Part shown: positions 8,433 to 16,349 of the stretch, piece after piece
Layout of the letters: every line of letters starts with the position of its first letter
Position numbering within the stretch: position 1 is the stretch's first letter
Origin: DATGKG01 sp963851325
GTDB lineage: Bacteria > Desulfobacterota > Binatia > Binatales > Binataceae
Length of the DNA: 64,000 nt
Assembly (NCBI GenBank): GCA_963851325.1
Contig: CAWKOR010000001.1
Coordinates: 3,658,001-3,722,000 of the forward strand
Direction of reading: 5' to 3'
Translations under genes and position numbers: made by a program
Notes under the pieces: generated by a model
The model's database searches: none
What the model saw: the letters and a program-made list of their open reading frames with translations, nothing else
What the model was told of the DNA's origin: nothing

Positions 8433-8795
8433 ATGACGCGAATCAGTTCTACTCTTCAAAGGATCGCGATCGTCGCATTGGCCGCCGGCTTGGTCGGAAC
8501 GGTTCCGCTCGTTTCATCGGCACGCGCCGACGACTCACAGCCGCAAGTCAAATTCGCTAACGGTCATTTCGAGCCCGCCTCCTTCAACGTCGCGGCAGGC
8601 AGGCCGATCAAGCTGACCGTGATGAACCAGGGCGACTCAGCGATCGAGTTCGAAAGCTTTGAGCTCAACCGCGAGCGCGTGGTGGAGCCCGGCCGTAGCA
8701 TCACAGTGCAACTGCCGAAGCTCGATCCGGGGCAGTATCACTTTTTCGATGATTTCCATCATGAGGTTGCGCAGGGAACGATTATCGCCCAGTAG
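8433..8795 (+). CDS. Periplasmic cupredoxin-domain protein (iron-transport-associated type)
   Basis: Starting at the ATG just after the Fur-box promoter, the protein is 120 residues with a signal peptide (about 1-33 ending near SSARADD). A single cupredoxin beta-sandwich follows (VKFANGHFEPASFNVAAG... to the end). The segments FESFELNRERVV and GQYHFFDDFHHE resemble the cupredoxin domains found with FTR1/EfeO iron-uptake systems, where such residues bind metal, rather than blue-copper electron carriers. No FTR1 permease gene lies nearby. The next two genes follow on the same strand with short gaps, so an operon is likely. A longer frame from 8256 was rejected because it would override the promoter and lacks homology. 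Confidence 0.75.
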   Translation: MTRISSTLQRIAIVALAAGLVGTVPLVSSARADDSQPQVKFANGHFEPASFNVAAGRPIKLTVMNQGDSAIEFESFELNRERVVEPGRSITVQLPKLDPGQYHFFDDFHHEVAQGTIIAQ

Positions 8796-8863
8796 GCGAC
8801 GCTCCGAAGTCGCCAGGTAGCTTCGGCTCGCGCGACCAATCCGTCAAATCGCGAAAAGACACA

Positions 8864-9319
8864 ATGATGCGCCGCATCGAAACGATAGTGGCCGCAGGTG
8901 CGGTCGTGTTTGTGCTGATTCAGTTGATTCCAATGTCGAGGAACAATCCGCCGGTTACACAGGATGTAGCAGCTCCATCCCAGGTTGAATCGATCCTGCG
9001 GCGCGGATGTTACGACTGCCATTCCAACCAGACGCGATGGCCGTGGTATTCGCGCGTCGCGCCGGTTTCGTGGCTGGTAGTCCGCGACGTCAATCGGGGC
9101 CGGAAGCACCTCAACTTTTCCACCTGGGACAAATACGCCGACGATCCCGAAACCGTGATTCGCAAACTCAAAAACATCGAAAAGTTCAGTCATAACGGCG
9201 CGATGCCGCTTTGGTACTACCTGCCCGAACACGACGAGGCGCGTCTGAGCGAGGTCGATCGACAGGTCATTGCGCGGTGGGTATCGGAAGCCGTTGCCGC
9301 CGAGCAGAAGCGCGACTAA
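8864..9319 (+). CDS. Membrane-anchored haem-binding domain protein (CxxCH)
   Basis: The 151-residue protein has an N-terminal hydrophobic anchor (about 6-24) and one c-type haem motif, CYDCH, at about residues 49-53. Downstream come WPWYSRVAPVSW and HLNFSTWDKY, conserved in the small haem-binding domain family (Pfam Haem_bd type). It should sit in the periplasm and carry one covalent haem. Its position behind the Fur-controlled cupredoxin suggests electron transfer during iron reduction or uptake, which is inference from context only. The gap from the cupredoxin is 68 bases and contains a short CCGAAG/CTTCGG hairpin. Confidence 0.8.
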   Translation: MMRRIETIVAAGAVVFVLIQLIPMSRNNPPVTQDVAAPSQVESILRRGCYDCHSNQTRWPWYSRVAPVSWLVVRDVNRGRKHLNFSTWDKYADDPETVIRKLKNIEKFSHNGAMPLWYYLPEHDEARLSEVDRQVIARWVSEAVAAEQKRD

Positions 9320-9352
9320 TCGCGCCCATAGAAAAAAGGGAGAACGATCGAG

Positions 9353-10195
9353 ATGACCTACCGAGGGGCGATTACGCGCACCGCGATAACCTTCGCGGTG
9401 GTTCTCTTCGCCAGCAGCGCACACGCGCAAATCGATCCATGGGAATTTGAAGTGTACCCTTACGCGACTGAAGGCCCGGGTGTGCTCGAAATCGAGACCT
9501 CCAACGCAGTGGTTGCCAACGGCCACAACGAGCCCGAGGAAGGTACCGCCGGCCCCACCTTCAAAAGCCAGGGTGCCTGGTACAACGAGTACGAACTTAC
9601 CTATGGATTGACAGATCGAATCGAGGCCGCAGCGTACCTCGACATGTCGCTCGCGAGCGGGACCGGCTTCCGCTATGCGCGATCGAAGTATCGCCTGCGC
9701 GGGCGCCTGTTCGACGAAGATACCCTGCCGATCAACGTCGGATGGTATGTCGAGCTCGAATGGTGGAAGAAGCCGCAGTTCGACGATGCGGAACTGGAAC
9801 TGGAACTCCGTCCTATCTTCGAGAAAGACTTTGGGCGCTTTTCATTCGTCGTCAACCCGAAATTTGAAAAGCCGCTGACCGGTCCAGACAAAAACAAGGG
9901 CTTCGAATTCGGACACGCCAGCGGCATCTATTATCGATGGATGCGCGAGCTGTCACCGGGGGTAGAGTTCTACGGAGCGATCGGACGCATCGACGACACC
10001 GATCCAATACGCGAGCAGCAGCATTATATCTTCCCGGTGCTGTGGGGCTCGTTCCACAACGGCATTGGGTACAGCGTCGGTCCCGGCTTCGGGCTCACCA
10101 ACAACTCCGATCGCGTGATCGTCAAGTTCAACCTGGAATTCGAGAAATATATCGGAGCGCTGTTCTCGTCTCCCGAGAAAAGCTGGTTCTTCTGA
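9353..10195 (+). CDS. Outer-membrane beta-barrel protein of unknown function
   Basis: The protein has 280 residues, a clear signal peptide (1-26, ending SSAHA|Q), and alternating hydrophobic/polar strands through the whole mature part with many aromatic girdle residues. It ends in a phenylalanine (SWFF), as bacterial outer-membrane barrels usually do. I do not recognise a substrate-specific family. The size suggests a small barrel of 10 to 14 strands. A ribosome-binding site GGGAGAACG precedes the ATG. It is the third gene of the Fur-box operon, so an iron- or metal-related role is plausible. An inverted repeat follows at 10209-10253. Confidence 0.65.
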   Translation: MTYRGAITRTAITFAVVLFASSAHAQIDPWEFEVYPYATEGPGVLEIETSNAVVANGHNEPEEGTAGPTFKSQGAWYNEYELTYGLTDRIEAAAYLDMSLASGTGFRYARSKYRLRGRLFDEDTLPINVGWYVELEWWKKPQFDDAELELELRPIFEKDFGRFSFVVNPKFEKPLTGPDKNKGFEFGHASGIYYRWMRELSPGVEFYGAIGRIDDTDPIREQQHYIFPVLWGSFHNGIGYSVGPGFGLTNNSDRVIVKFNLEFEKYIGALFSSPEKSWFF

Positions 10196-10208
10196 TCTGA
10201 TGGGGGAG

Positions 10209-10253
10209 GCGGGGAGCCTACGGCCCTGGTCCAGAGAGCTTTCAGCTCCCCGC
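10209..10253 (+). terminator. Inverted repeat, possible operon terminator
   Basis: GCGGGGAGC (10209-10217) and GCTCCCCGC (10245-10253) form a perfect 9-bp stem. The 27-base loop contains a smaller CTGG/CCAG pairing. It begins 14 bases after the outer-membrane gene's stop. There is no T-run, so factor-independent termination is uncertain; 3'-end protection is the alternative. Confidence 0.45.
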
Positions 10254-10357
10254 TTCAGTGAAACCAAGCACGGCGATTTGGGTCGATGCCGCGAGAAACC
10301 TATACTGTTGATCCTACAATGCAGATACAACGTGCTACTTTTAGTTAAGCGCTAATA

Positions 10358-10385
10358 GCGAGTCAATAGACCAGTCTAGACTCGC
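10358..10385 (+). repeat. Hairpin-forming inverted repeat
   Basis: GCGAGTC (10358-10364) pairs with GACTCGC (10379-10385), and between them TAGA pairs with TCTA around a CCAG loop, leaving only two unpaired A's on one side. The right half includes the palindrome AGTCTAGACT (10373-10382). It lies in the AT-rich gap away from any gene end, so a protein-binding site or small-RNA structure is as likely as a terminator. Confidence 0.5.
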
Positions 10386-10700
10386 GGTGCAATGTCGCTC
10401 TTTGCGTAGATAGAATAGACCACAAATAAAAACACCCGCCCTGCCACGTCGAAGATCTGTTTGGCCTCGATCTGACCAATGTGGCATTCAAGTCACCGTA
10501 GACCCTATCCAAGACCGCTAAAGTCTGTCTATATTCTAATTAGATGTTGAAACCATGCTACAAATGTGTAAACTAGTCAAAACATCACGAAATTTGGAGA
10601 TGGCGACGGTGCGCACATGACACGGCTTGTAGCAGACATGAATATCCAGTGCAGCTTGCGCGTCAGTACTTGCAGTAGTCTCAGTGAGGAGGGGAACTGT

Positions 10701-10961
10701 ATGGCTACCATCCTGTTCGAGGGAACCGAGTTCAAGATCGCTTCGGATCTGGCAGCAGGGAGCGTGCTGGGCGCAGCTTGTGTACGCTTTGGCGATCCAG
10801 GCGACTATTACCGCTTCAGGCTCTTCGACGAACAAGGCCGCGAGGTCCAGCCGGGAGAAATGGTAGGCAAGCGGCGGTTGGCGTTATGCGATGTGCGCAA
10901 GCTTCGAGACTTTGCGGAACCGAAGGCGCAGGATTTGCGGATCGCTTTCAGCACCAAATAG
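10701..10961 (+). CDS. Small hypothetical protein
   Basis: This 86-residue acidic-basic mixed protein begins MATILFEGTEFKIASDL and ends DLRIAFSTK. I do not recognise a family. The start at 10701 was chosen because a strong GAGGAGGGGA ribosome-binding site (10686-10695) lies directly before it. A frame open upstream to 10617 has no such site. There is no signal peptide or membrane segment, and one Cys-pair-like region is spread out (ACVRFG, ALCDVRK). It stands alone after a long AT-rich region and before the cysteine-cluster gene. Confidence 0.6.
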   Translation: MATILFEGTEFKIASDLAAGSVLGAACVRFGDPGDYYRFRLFDEQGREVQPGEMVGKRRLALCDVRKLRDFAEPKAQDLRIAFSTK

Positions 10962-11041
10962 CCCGCCTTCAGCCAACATAACGCGTGCGCGATGCCCGGG
11001 TTTTTGGCACCCCTGTCAAATGACTCATGCTTTAGCCGCAG

Positions 11042-11845
11042 ATGAATGCACTTGCGGCATTCGCGTCGTCGATATGGTTTGATCCTGCTCGCGATCTTAT
11101 CGATCCTCTGCTGATGGAACGCGCCTCGCCGTTTTCGTATCGATGCAATCTGTGCGGGCGATGCTGCCATGACAAGGTCATCACGCTCTCGCCGTACGAT
11201 GTTTTGCGCATTGCCCGGGCGACCGGTCTGAGCACCCGCGAAGTCGTGACGCGATACACGCTTCGGCGCGGTTCGGTTCTGCGCTTTCGTCCCGAGGGGA
11301 TGTGCGCCGCACTCGATGGCGTGCGGTGCACGATTCACGCAGGACGCCCTCTCGCATGTCGGCTCTATCCGCTCGGCCTCGAGCGCGCGGAGGGCGAGGA
11401 GCATCTCATCGCGCTTGAACCGGCGCCGGGATCATTGGGCGTTTATGCAACGGAGTCCACCGCCGGCGCCTTCATCGATGCCAACGGCACGGCGCCCTAC
11501 CTCGCCGCACTCGAGCGCTATCGCGAATTGATCCCTCTTCTTAGGACCCGCACCGCCGCCGTGGTGGATTTTGAGCGAGTCGAGCCCCGCGAGTTTTGGC
11601 GCCGCGCCGTGTTTGACGCGTTGCGCGAACGCGGTTTCGACCCCAATCCGATCATCGACGCGATGTTCGACCCGGATTCGCACGGATGCGGCGCGACGGA
11701 CCTCGACGCCACGGTGACCGCGCATTGTGCGATGCTCGATGAAATGGCGCGCCGCGAGAGCGACGGCGAACGCCTCGCGACGGCGGGGGTGATGCTGGCG
11801 GTCAGCCTCGGCTATGCGCCCAGCGAAGTGAGCGTGGGAGGCTGA
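11042..11845 (+). CDS. YkgJ-type cysteine-cluster protein
   Basis: The 267-residue protein has the signature CNLCGRCC (Cys35, 38, 41, 42) followed by the second cysteine group MCAALDGVRCTIHAGRPLACRLYPLG. This pattern defines the YkgJ/CxxCxxCC family (Fe-S or zinc cluster). In this family the first cluster sits after an FxCxxCGxCC segment, as here (FSYRCNLCGRCC). The biochemical role is not known for most members, and some are linked to metal-dependent modification. It has no signal peptide and should be cytoplasmic. It converges with the peroxiredoxin gene. Confidence 0.85.
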   Translation: MNALAAFASSIWFDPARDLIDPLLMERASPFSYRCNLCGRCCHDKVITLSPYDVLRIARATGLSTREVVTRYTLRRGSVLRFRPEGMCAALDGVRCTIHAGRPLACRLYPLGLERAEGEEHLIALEPAPGSLGVYATESTAGAFIDANGTAPYLAALERYRELIPLLRTRTAAVVDFERVEPREFWRRAVFDALRERGFDPNPIIDAMFDPDSHGCGATDLDATVTAHCAMLDEMARRESDGERLATAGVMLAVSLGYAPSEVSVGG

Positions 11846-11858
11846 GCGTCAGCGCGAC

Positions 11859-12509
11859 TCAATCGTTGTCCGAGTCAGCTTCATCATCCCTGGAGTCCGG
11901 CGTCTTGCCCGGAATCGGCGTTGCCGAGACCGCTGCCGACGGCGTCGGCGCAGGCGGTGGCAGATCGGCCAGGATCTGGCTCGCATGGGTTGATGGATCG
12001 ACGTTCGGATAAACCTTGAGAATCCGTCCTTGCTCGTCGATGACGTAGGTAACGCGCTTGTCGAGCCCGAGAATCGGAATGCCGTTGGCAACCCCGTAGC
12101 TGGTTGCAATTTTTCGATCCGGATCGAGCAGCAGCGGGAACGGAATGTTGTATTTCTGGATGAACTTGCGATGCGCGTCGGAGCTGTCGATGCTGCATCC
12201 GAGGACGGTCAACCCGGCGTTTTGAAACTGCGCGAAGCCGTCGCGAAACGCGCACGCTTCCTTGGTGCATCCTGGCGTATCGTCCTTGGGATAGAAATAC
12301 AGGATGACTTTCTTGCCGCGATAGTCGGTGAGTGAAAAGGGCGCGATCTGATCGCCTGCGACCATCTGGGTCGTGATTGCCGGAGCCAGGTCTCCTTGCT
12401 TGAGAACCTCGGCGCGCGCAAGCCGCGGACGCAACAAGCCGAACGCGACCAAGGCGACACCGGTAGCGATCATCGCGATGTTCACTTTGCGCGACCCCTC
12501 CCGATGCAC
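11859..12509 (-). CDS. Membrane-anchored or exported BCP-type peroxiredoxin
   Basis: The 216-residue protein has an N-terminal hydrophobic segment (about 10-32) and a peroxiredoxin domain (about 38-185). PKDDTPGCTKEAC provides the peroxidatic Cys81 and the resolving Cys86 at the spacing of BCP/PrxQ enzymes. These reduce hydroperoxides using thioredoxin-like donors. BCP is normally cytoplasmic, so the signal/anchor places this copy in the periplasm or on the membrane. The C-terminus adds a Pro/Ala/Thr stretch and an acidic end (DEADSDND). It follows the aminotransferase gene by four bases, so they are probably co-transcribed. Confidence 0.87.
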   Translation of the reverse strand: MHREGSRKVNIAMIATGVALVAFGLLRPRLARAEVLKQGDLAPAITTQMVAGDQIAPFSLTDYRGKKVILYFYPKDDTPGCTKEACAFRDGFAQFQNAGLTVLGCSIDSSDAHRKFIQKYNIPFPLLLDPDRKIATSYGVANGIPILGLDKRVTYVIDEQGRILKVYPNVDPSTHASQILADLPPPAPTPSAAVSATPIPGKTPDSRDDEADSDND

Positions 12510-12513
12510 GCCG

Positions 12514-13440
12514 TTACACGTAGTAAAGCCAGTTTCGGTAGCGCGGGTCGCGTCCCCGCAAAGCGGCGTCGAAAGCGTTGCGAACCTTCGATGTGATCGA
12601 ACCAGGTTTGCCGCTACCGATTTTCCGGTCGTCCAATTCGGTGACCGGAGTAACTTCGGCGGCGGTCCCGGTCATGAAGCATTCGTCGGCGACGTAGATG
12701 GCGTCGCGCCCGAACAATTGCTCGATCACCTCGATGCCTTCATCGGCGAGAATCTTCATTACCGATTCGCGGGTGATACCGCCCAGCGCGTTGGTTAGTG
12801 GCGGTGTTCGGACGATGCCGTCGCGAACTACGAAGAGGTTTTCTCCACTGCCTTCGGCGACGAAACCCTCGGTGTCGAGCAGCAGCGCCTCATCGTAGCC
12901 GCCGCGACGCGCCTCGTAGCCGGCCATGATGGAGTTGACGTAATGCCCCGAGACTTTCGCCAGCGGCATCATCGAGTTGTGATGGAAGCGCACGAAAGAC
13001 GAGGTTTTCAGGCGCGCGCCTTTCTCGATGCTTTCGGCGCCGAGGTAAGCACCCCACGGCCACGCCGCAATCGCGACCCGAGTTTTGTTGCCGCGCGCGG
13101 AGAGTCCCATCTCGCCTTCGCTGTAGAAAGCGATGGGGCGCAGGTAGCATTCGGCGAATTTGTTGATCCTGACGACGTCGGCGCAGGCCTTGGTAAGTTC
13201 CTCGCCGCTGTAGGGAATCGGCATCTCGCAGATGTGCGCGGATTCCAGCAGGCGGCGAATATGCTCGTGGGCGCGGAAAATCGCGGACTTGCCGTCGTCG
13301 CCCTTGTAGCATCGCATCCCTTCGAAGACGGCCAAGCCGTAATGAAGGCTATGGGTGAGGACATGCACGTTGGCCTGGTCGTACGGGATCATCTCGCCGT
13401 CGATCCAGATTTTTTCGGAGCGAACGCTGCCGGTGGCCAA
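12514..13440 (-). CDS. ilvE: Branched-chain amino acid aminotransferase
   Basis: The 308-residue class IV PLP aminotransferase has the PLP lysine expected at Lys162 (PLAKVSGHYVNS), plus HSLHYGLAVFEGMR near the N-terminus and GFVAEGSGENLFVV and TNALGGITRESVM in the C-terminal half. It should make or break down Leu, Ile and Val from their 2-oxo acids. The start codon is a TTG at 13440, preceded by AGAGGT. The peroxiredoxin gene follows closely on the same strand. D-amino acid transaminase is the alternative, but the motifs fit IlvE group I best. Confidence 0.93.
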   Translation of the reverse strand: MATGSVRSEKIWIDGEMIPYDQANVHVLTHSLHYGLAVFEGMRCYKGDDGKSAIFRAHEHIRRLLESAHICEMPIPYSGEELTKACADVVRINKFAECYLRPIAFYSEGEMGLSARGNKTRVAIAAWPWGAYLGAESIEKGARLKTSSFVRFHHNSMMPLAKVSGHYVNSIMAGYEARRGGYDEALLLDTEGFVAEGSGENLFVVRDGIVRTPPLTNALGGITRESVMKILADEGIEVIEQLFGRDAIYVADECFMTGTAAEVTPVTELDDRKIGSGKPGSITSKVRNAFDAALRGRDPRYRNWLYYV

Positions 13441-13607
13441 GGGTCTACCTCTTTCTCGAATAATTGCTGCGGGTTCGTCAGGTTGGATGAGGATCCCGTT
13501 CCAGAAAGGTAGTTGATGGCAGATAACCGAACAAGCTCAATTGTGCGGAGCACGGCCGCTCGAAGATTCGCTTGACCGCGCATCCCAATGCGTCGTCTAA
13601 TCGCGCC

Positions 13608-15014
13608 ATGGCAGGAATTGTCTCTTACGGTTCATATGTTCCCTACCGCCGCCTCAAGCGCGCCGCGATAGGGCAGGTACTCGGCGTCGCCGCCGGCAAG
13701 GGCGAGCGCTCGGTGGCGAGCTTCGACGAAGATTCGGTCTCGATGGCGGTGGAGGCGACGCGCGATGCACTCCGTGGCGCCAAGCCCGCTGATACGCAGG
13801 TATTGTTCTTCGCGACCACCACCCCTCCTTACGGGGAGAAGCTGAATGCGGCGACCGTCGGTGCTGCGGCGATGATGCCGATCGAGATCCGCGCCGCCGA
13901 TTGCACGGGTTCGGTTCGCGCCGGTCTATCCGCGATGTTGCAGGCTTCCGACGCGGTCAAAGCCGGCGCGAAGCAGGCCGTCGTCGCGATGGCCGATTGC
14001 CGGCTCGCCGCTCCCGAGGGCAAAGCCGAGCAGTCCAACGGCGATGCGGCCGCGGCGTTTGTCTTCGGCAATGACAACGTGATCGCGGAAATCGAGGCGA
14101 CTGCCTCGATGACGCGCGAGATCCTCGATACCTGGCGGGCGCCTGGCGAGCGCTTCGGGCATAGCTGGGAAGAACGCTTCACGCTGACGCAAAGCCACGG
14201 ACCCATTCTCGCGCAGGTCATCAAGACGGTACTCGAGAAGGTGAAACTCGCCCCCACCGATCTCGCCAAGATCGTGATCGATACGCCCAATCCGCGCGCG
14301 ATTGACGAGGTGGCGCGGGCGCTGAAGCTGGAACCCTCGAAGTTCGCCGATTCCTTCGCGCCTACCGTCGGACAGACCGGCGCGGCGCATATCGGCCTGA
14401 TGTTGACCGGCATTCTTCCGTCGGCCAAACCAGGCGATCGCATCCTGGTAGTGAGCGTTGCCGATGGCGCCGACGCGATGGTGCTCAAGGTCACGCCCGC
14501 GATTGCGAATTTCAAACCCGTCCGCTCAGTTGGACGGCAAATCGAATCCAAGGGTGATGTTACCTACGGCAACTATCTGAAGTGGCGCGAGATTCTTCCG
14601 ACCGAACCGCCCCGTCGTCCCGATCCTGACCGTCCTGCCGGTCCCCCGATGTTGCGCAGCGAGCGTTGGAAGTACGGGTTCATCGGTTCGAGGTGCAAAA
14701 AGTGCGGCACGCCGCAGCTTCCGCCGCAGTTGGTATGCGTGAAATGCCAGAGCCGCGACATGGAGCCGTATTCGTTTGCTGATCGCACCGCGAGGATCGC
14801 AACCTACGCTATCGACAGATTGGCCTATTCGCTCAATCCCCCAACCATCAATGTTGTGATAGATTTTGAGGGCGGAGGACGCTTTTTAGGTGAGATGACC
14901 GACTGCGAGCCCGAGAAGGTCGCGATCGGCGATGAAGTGGAAATGACCTTCCGTCGCTTGTTTACGGCCGGAGGTGTGCACAACTATTTTTGGAAGGCGC
15001 GACCCAAGCGCTAG
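13608..15014 (+). CDS. HMG-CoA synthase-like thiolase-fold protein fused to a DUF35 OB-fold domain
   Basis: From ATG 13608 the protein is 468 residues; an in-frame ATG at 13572 is also possible. The N-terminal two-thirds (about 1-330) is a 3-oxoacyl-ACP-synthase-III/HMG-CoA-synthase-like fold with the nucleophile region AADCTGSVRAGL (Cys99). The C-terminal part (about 355-465) has a zinc ribbon with Cys363, 366, 377 and 380 followed by an OB-fold, the acyl-CoA-associated DUF35 arrangement. In archaeal HMG-CoA synthesis a DUF35 protein bridges thiolase and HMG-CoA synthase so the intermediate is channelled. Here the synthase and bridge are fused and the thiolase gene is next, which suggests the same kind of complex. 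The substrate is unknown. Confidence 0.83.
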   Translation: MAGIVSYGSYVPYRRLKRAAIGQVLGVAAGKGERSVASFDEDSVSMAVEATRDALRGAKPADTQVLFFATTTPPYGEKLNAATVGAAAMMPIEIRAADCTGSVRAGLSAMLQASDAVKAGAKQAVVAMADCRLAAPEGKAEQSNGDAAAAFVFGNDNVIAEIEATASMTREILDTWRAPGERFGHSWEERFTLTQSHGPILAQVIKTVLEKVKLAPTDLAKIVIDTPNPRAIDEVARALKLEPSKFADSFAPTVGQTGAAHIGLMLTGILPSAKPGDRILVVSVADGADAMVLKVTPAIANFKPVRSVGRQIESKGDVTYGNYLKWREILPTEPPRRPDPDRPAGPPMLRSERWKYGFIGSRCKKCGTPQLPPQLVCVKCQSRDMEPYSFADRTARIATYAIDRLAYSLNPPTINVVIDFEGGGRFLGEMTDCEPEKVAIGDEVEMTFRRLFTAGGVHNYFWKARPKR

Positions 15015-15033
15015 CAAATCCCAGGAGGGACTA

Positions 15034-16218
15034 ATGGCAAGCAAAGGCATCAAAGACCGCGTCGCGATCATCGGCATGGGCTGCACCAAGTTCGGTGAGC
15101 ATTGGGACAAGGGCCCCGAGGATTTGCTGGTCCAGGCCGCTTACGATGCATACGAGTCGGCGGGCGTCACCCCCGACGATGTCGACGCATACTGGCTCGG
15201 CACCATGGGTTCGGGGATCTCCGGACTCACGCTGTCGGAGCCGCTCAAGATTCAATTCAAGCCCGTAACCCGCGTCGAGAACATGTGCGCCACGGGTTCG
15301 GAAGCGCTGCGCCAGGCCGCCTACGCTGTCGCGTCGGGCGCGTTCGACATGGCGATGGCGATCGGCGTCGAGAAGCTGAAAGATTCGGGCTACTCGGGCT
15401 TGGTCGGCAATGTGCCGCCCAATGACGGCACCGAGGGCAGCATGACCGCGCCGGCTTCGTTCTCGCTGCTCGCGCCCGCATACTTCAAGAAGTACGGCCT
15501 CGATCCTGAGAAGGGCAAGGAAGTGCTGTCGCGCATCGCATGGAAGAATCACAAAAACGGTGCAAAAAATCCCAAGGCGCAGTTCCAGAAAGAGGTCTCG
15601 ATGGAGACCATCAAGAATTCGCCGAAGATCGCCGATCCCCTGGGCATCATGGATTGCTCGGGCGTGTCGGACGGATCGGCGGCCGCGATTGTGGTTCGCG
15701 CCGAAGATGCGCATAAGTACTGCAAGAATCCGATCTACTTGAAAGCGCTTTCCTTCGTCGCGGGACCCGCCGAAGGACCTCTCTCGCAGGAGTATGATTT
15801 CACTACTTTCCGTGAAGTCGTAGCGTCGGCCAAAGATGCGTATTCGCAGGCCGGCATCACCAATCCGCGCGAGCAACTCAGCATGGCGGAAGTGCACGAC
15901 TGCTTCACCCCGACCGAATTGGTGCTGATGGAAGATCTCGGCTTCAGCAAGCGCGGGACCGCGTGGCAGGACGTGCTCGATGGGTACTTCGACCTCGAGG
16001 GCAAGCTGCCGGTCAATCCGGACGGCGGGCTGAAATCCTTCGGGCATCCGATCGGCGCCTCGGGCCTGCGCATGATGTACGAGATGTGGCTGCAGCTTCG
16101 CGGCGAAGCGGGACAGCGTCAGATCAAGAATCCCAAGTTGGGGCTGACCCACAACCTCGGCGGCGCGCCCGGACGCTGTGTGAGCTTCGTGTCGGTGGTC
16201 GGCAGCCAAGTCGGCTGA
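15034..16218 (+). CDS. Thiolase family protein (SCP2-thiolase-like)
   Basis: The 394-residue thiolase starts at ATG 15034 after a strong AGGAGGG site, 19 bases behind the DUF35 fusion gene. The acyl-binding cysteine is in ENMCATGSEAL (Cys85), the HDCF-type motif is EVHDCFTPTE, and GHPIGASGLRM carries the C-terminal catalytic histidine. This subgroup condenses or cleaves acyl-CoAs and often works with a DUF35 protein. The tight pairing with the previous gene supports a shared complex for acetoacetyl-CoA- or steroid/fatty-acid-type chemistry. A strong terminator follows at 16247. Confidence 0.9.
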   Translation: MASKGIKDRVAIIGMGCTKFGEHWDKGPEDLLVQAAYDAYESAGVTPDDVDAYWLGTMGSGISGLTLSEPLKIQFKPVTRVENMCATGSEALRQAAYAVASGAFDMAMAIGVEKLKDSGYSGLVGNVPPNDGTEGSMTAPASFSLLAPAYFKKYGLDPEKGKEVLSRIAWKNHKNGAKNPKAQFQKEVSMETIKNSPKIADPLGIMDCSGVSDGSAAAIVVRAEDAHKYCKNPIYLKALSFVAGPAEGPLSQEYDFTTFREVVASAKDAYSQAGITNPREQLSMAEVHDCFTPTELVLMEDLGFSKRGTAWQDVLDGYFDLEGKLPVNPDGGLKSFGHPIGASGLRMMYEMWLQLRGEAGQRQIKNPKLGLTHNLGGAPGRCVSFVSVVGSQVG

Positions 16219-16246
16219 GCGCCAAAGCCTCGACCGGTTGAGAACC

Positions 16247-16277
16247 AATGGGGGTCGTATCCGCGACCCCCATTTTT
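16247..16277 (+). terminator. Rho-independent terminator after the thiolase
   Basis: ATGGGGGTCG (16248-16257) and CGACCCCCAT (16264-16273) make a perfect 10-bp stem with a 6-base loop. Extra A-T pairing and a TTTTT tract (16273-16277) follow. It lies 30 bases past the thiolase stop and closes the two-gene unit. Confidence 0.9.
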
Positions 16278-16331
16278 CGTCCAAAATTCTGATTGCTGCA
16301 TCTTGATCAGGTCGGGTGCCCCGCTCTAAGC

Positions 16332-16349
16332 TGTACACAGGTGTACACA
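16332..16349 (+). promoter_or_regulatory. Double TGTACA operator before the antitoxin
   Basis: TGTACACA occurs twice at exact 10-base spacing (16332-16339 and 16342-16349), each with the palindromic core TGTACA. The second copy ends at the ATG. TGTACA is the known core recognised by YefM-type antitoxins in E. coli, so this is probably the autoregulatory operator of the pair. One helical turn between cores fits binding of two dimers on one face. Confidence 0.75.

Larger units (their letters stand above)
10196..10700. other. AT-rich intergenic region with hairpins
   Basis: This 505-base stretch has no convincing gene. It holds an inverted repeat after the outer-membrane gene (10209-10253), a compact hairpin (10358-10385) and two copies of AATAGACCA (10365-10373, 10414-10422). 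A long AT-rich segment leads to the small gene at 10701. Base composition differs clearly from flanking genes. I found no tRNA-like fold or transposase fragment. Confidence 0.6.
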
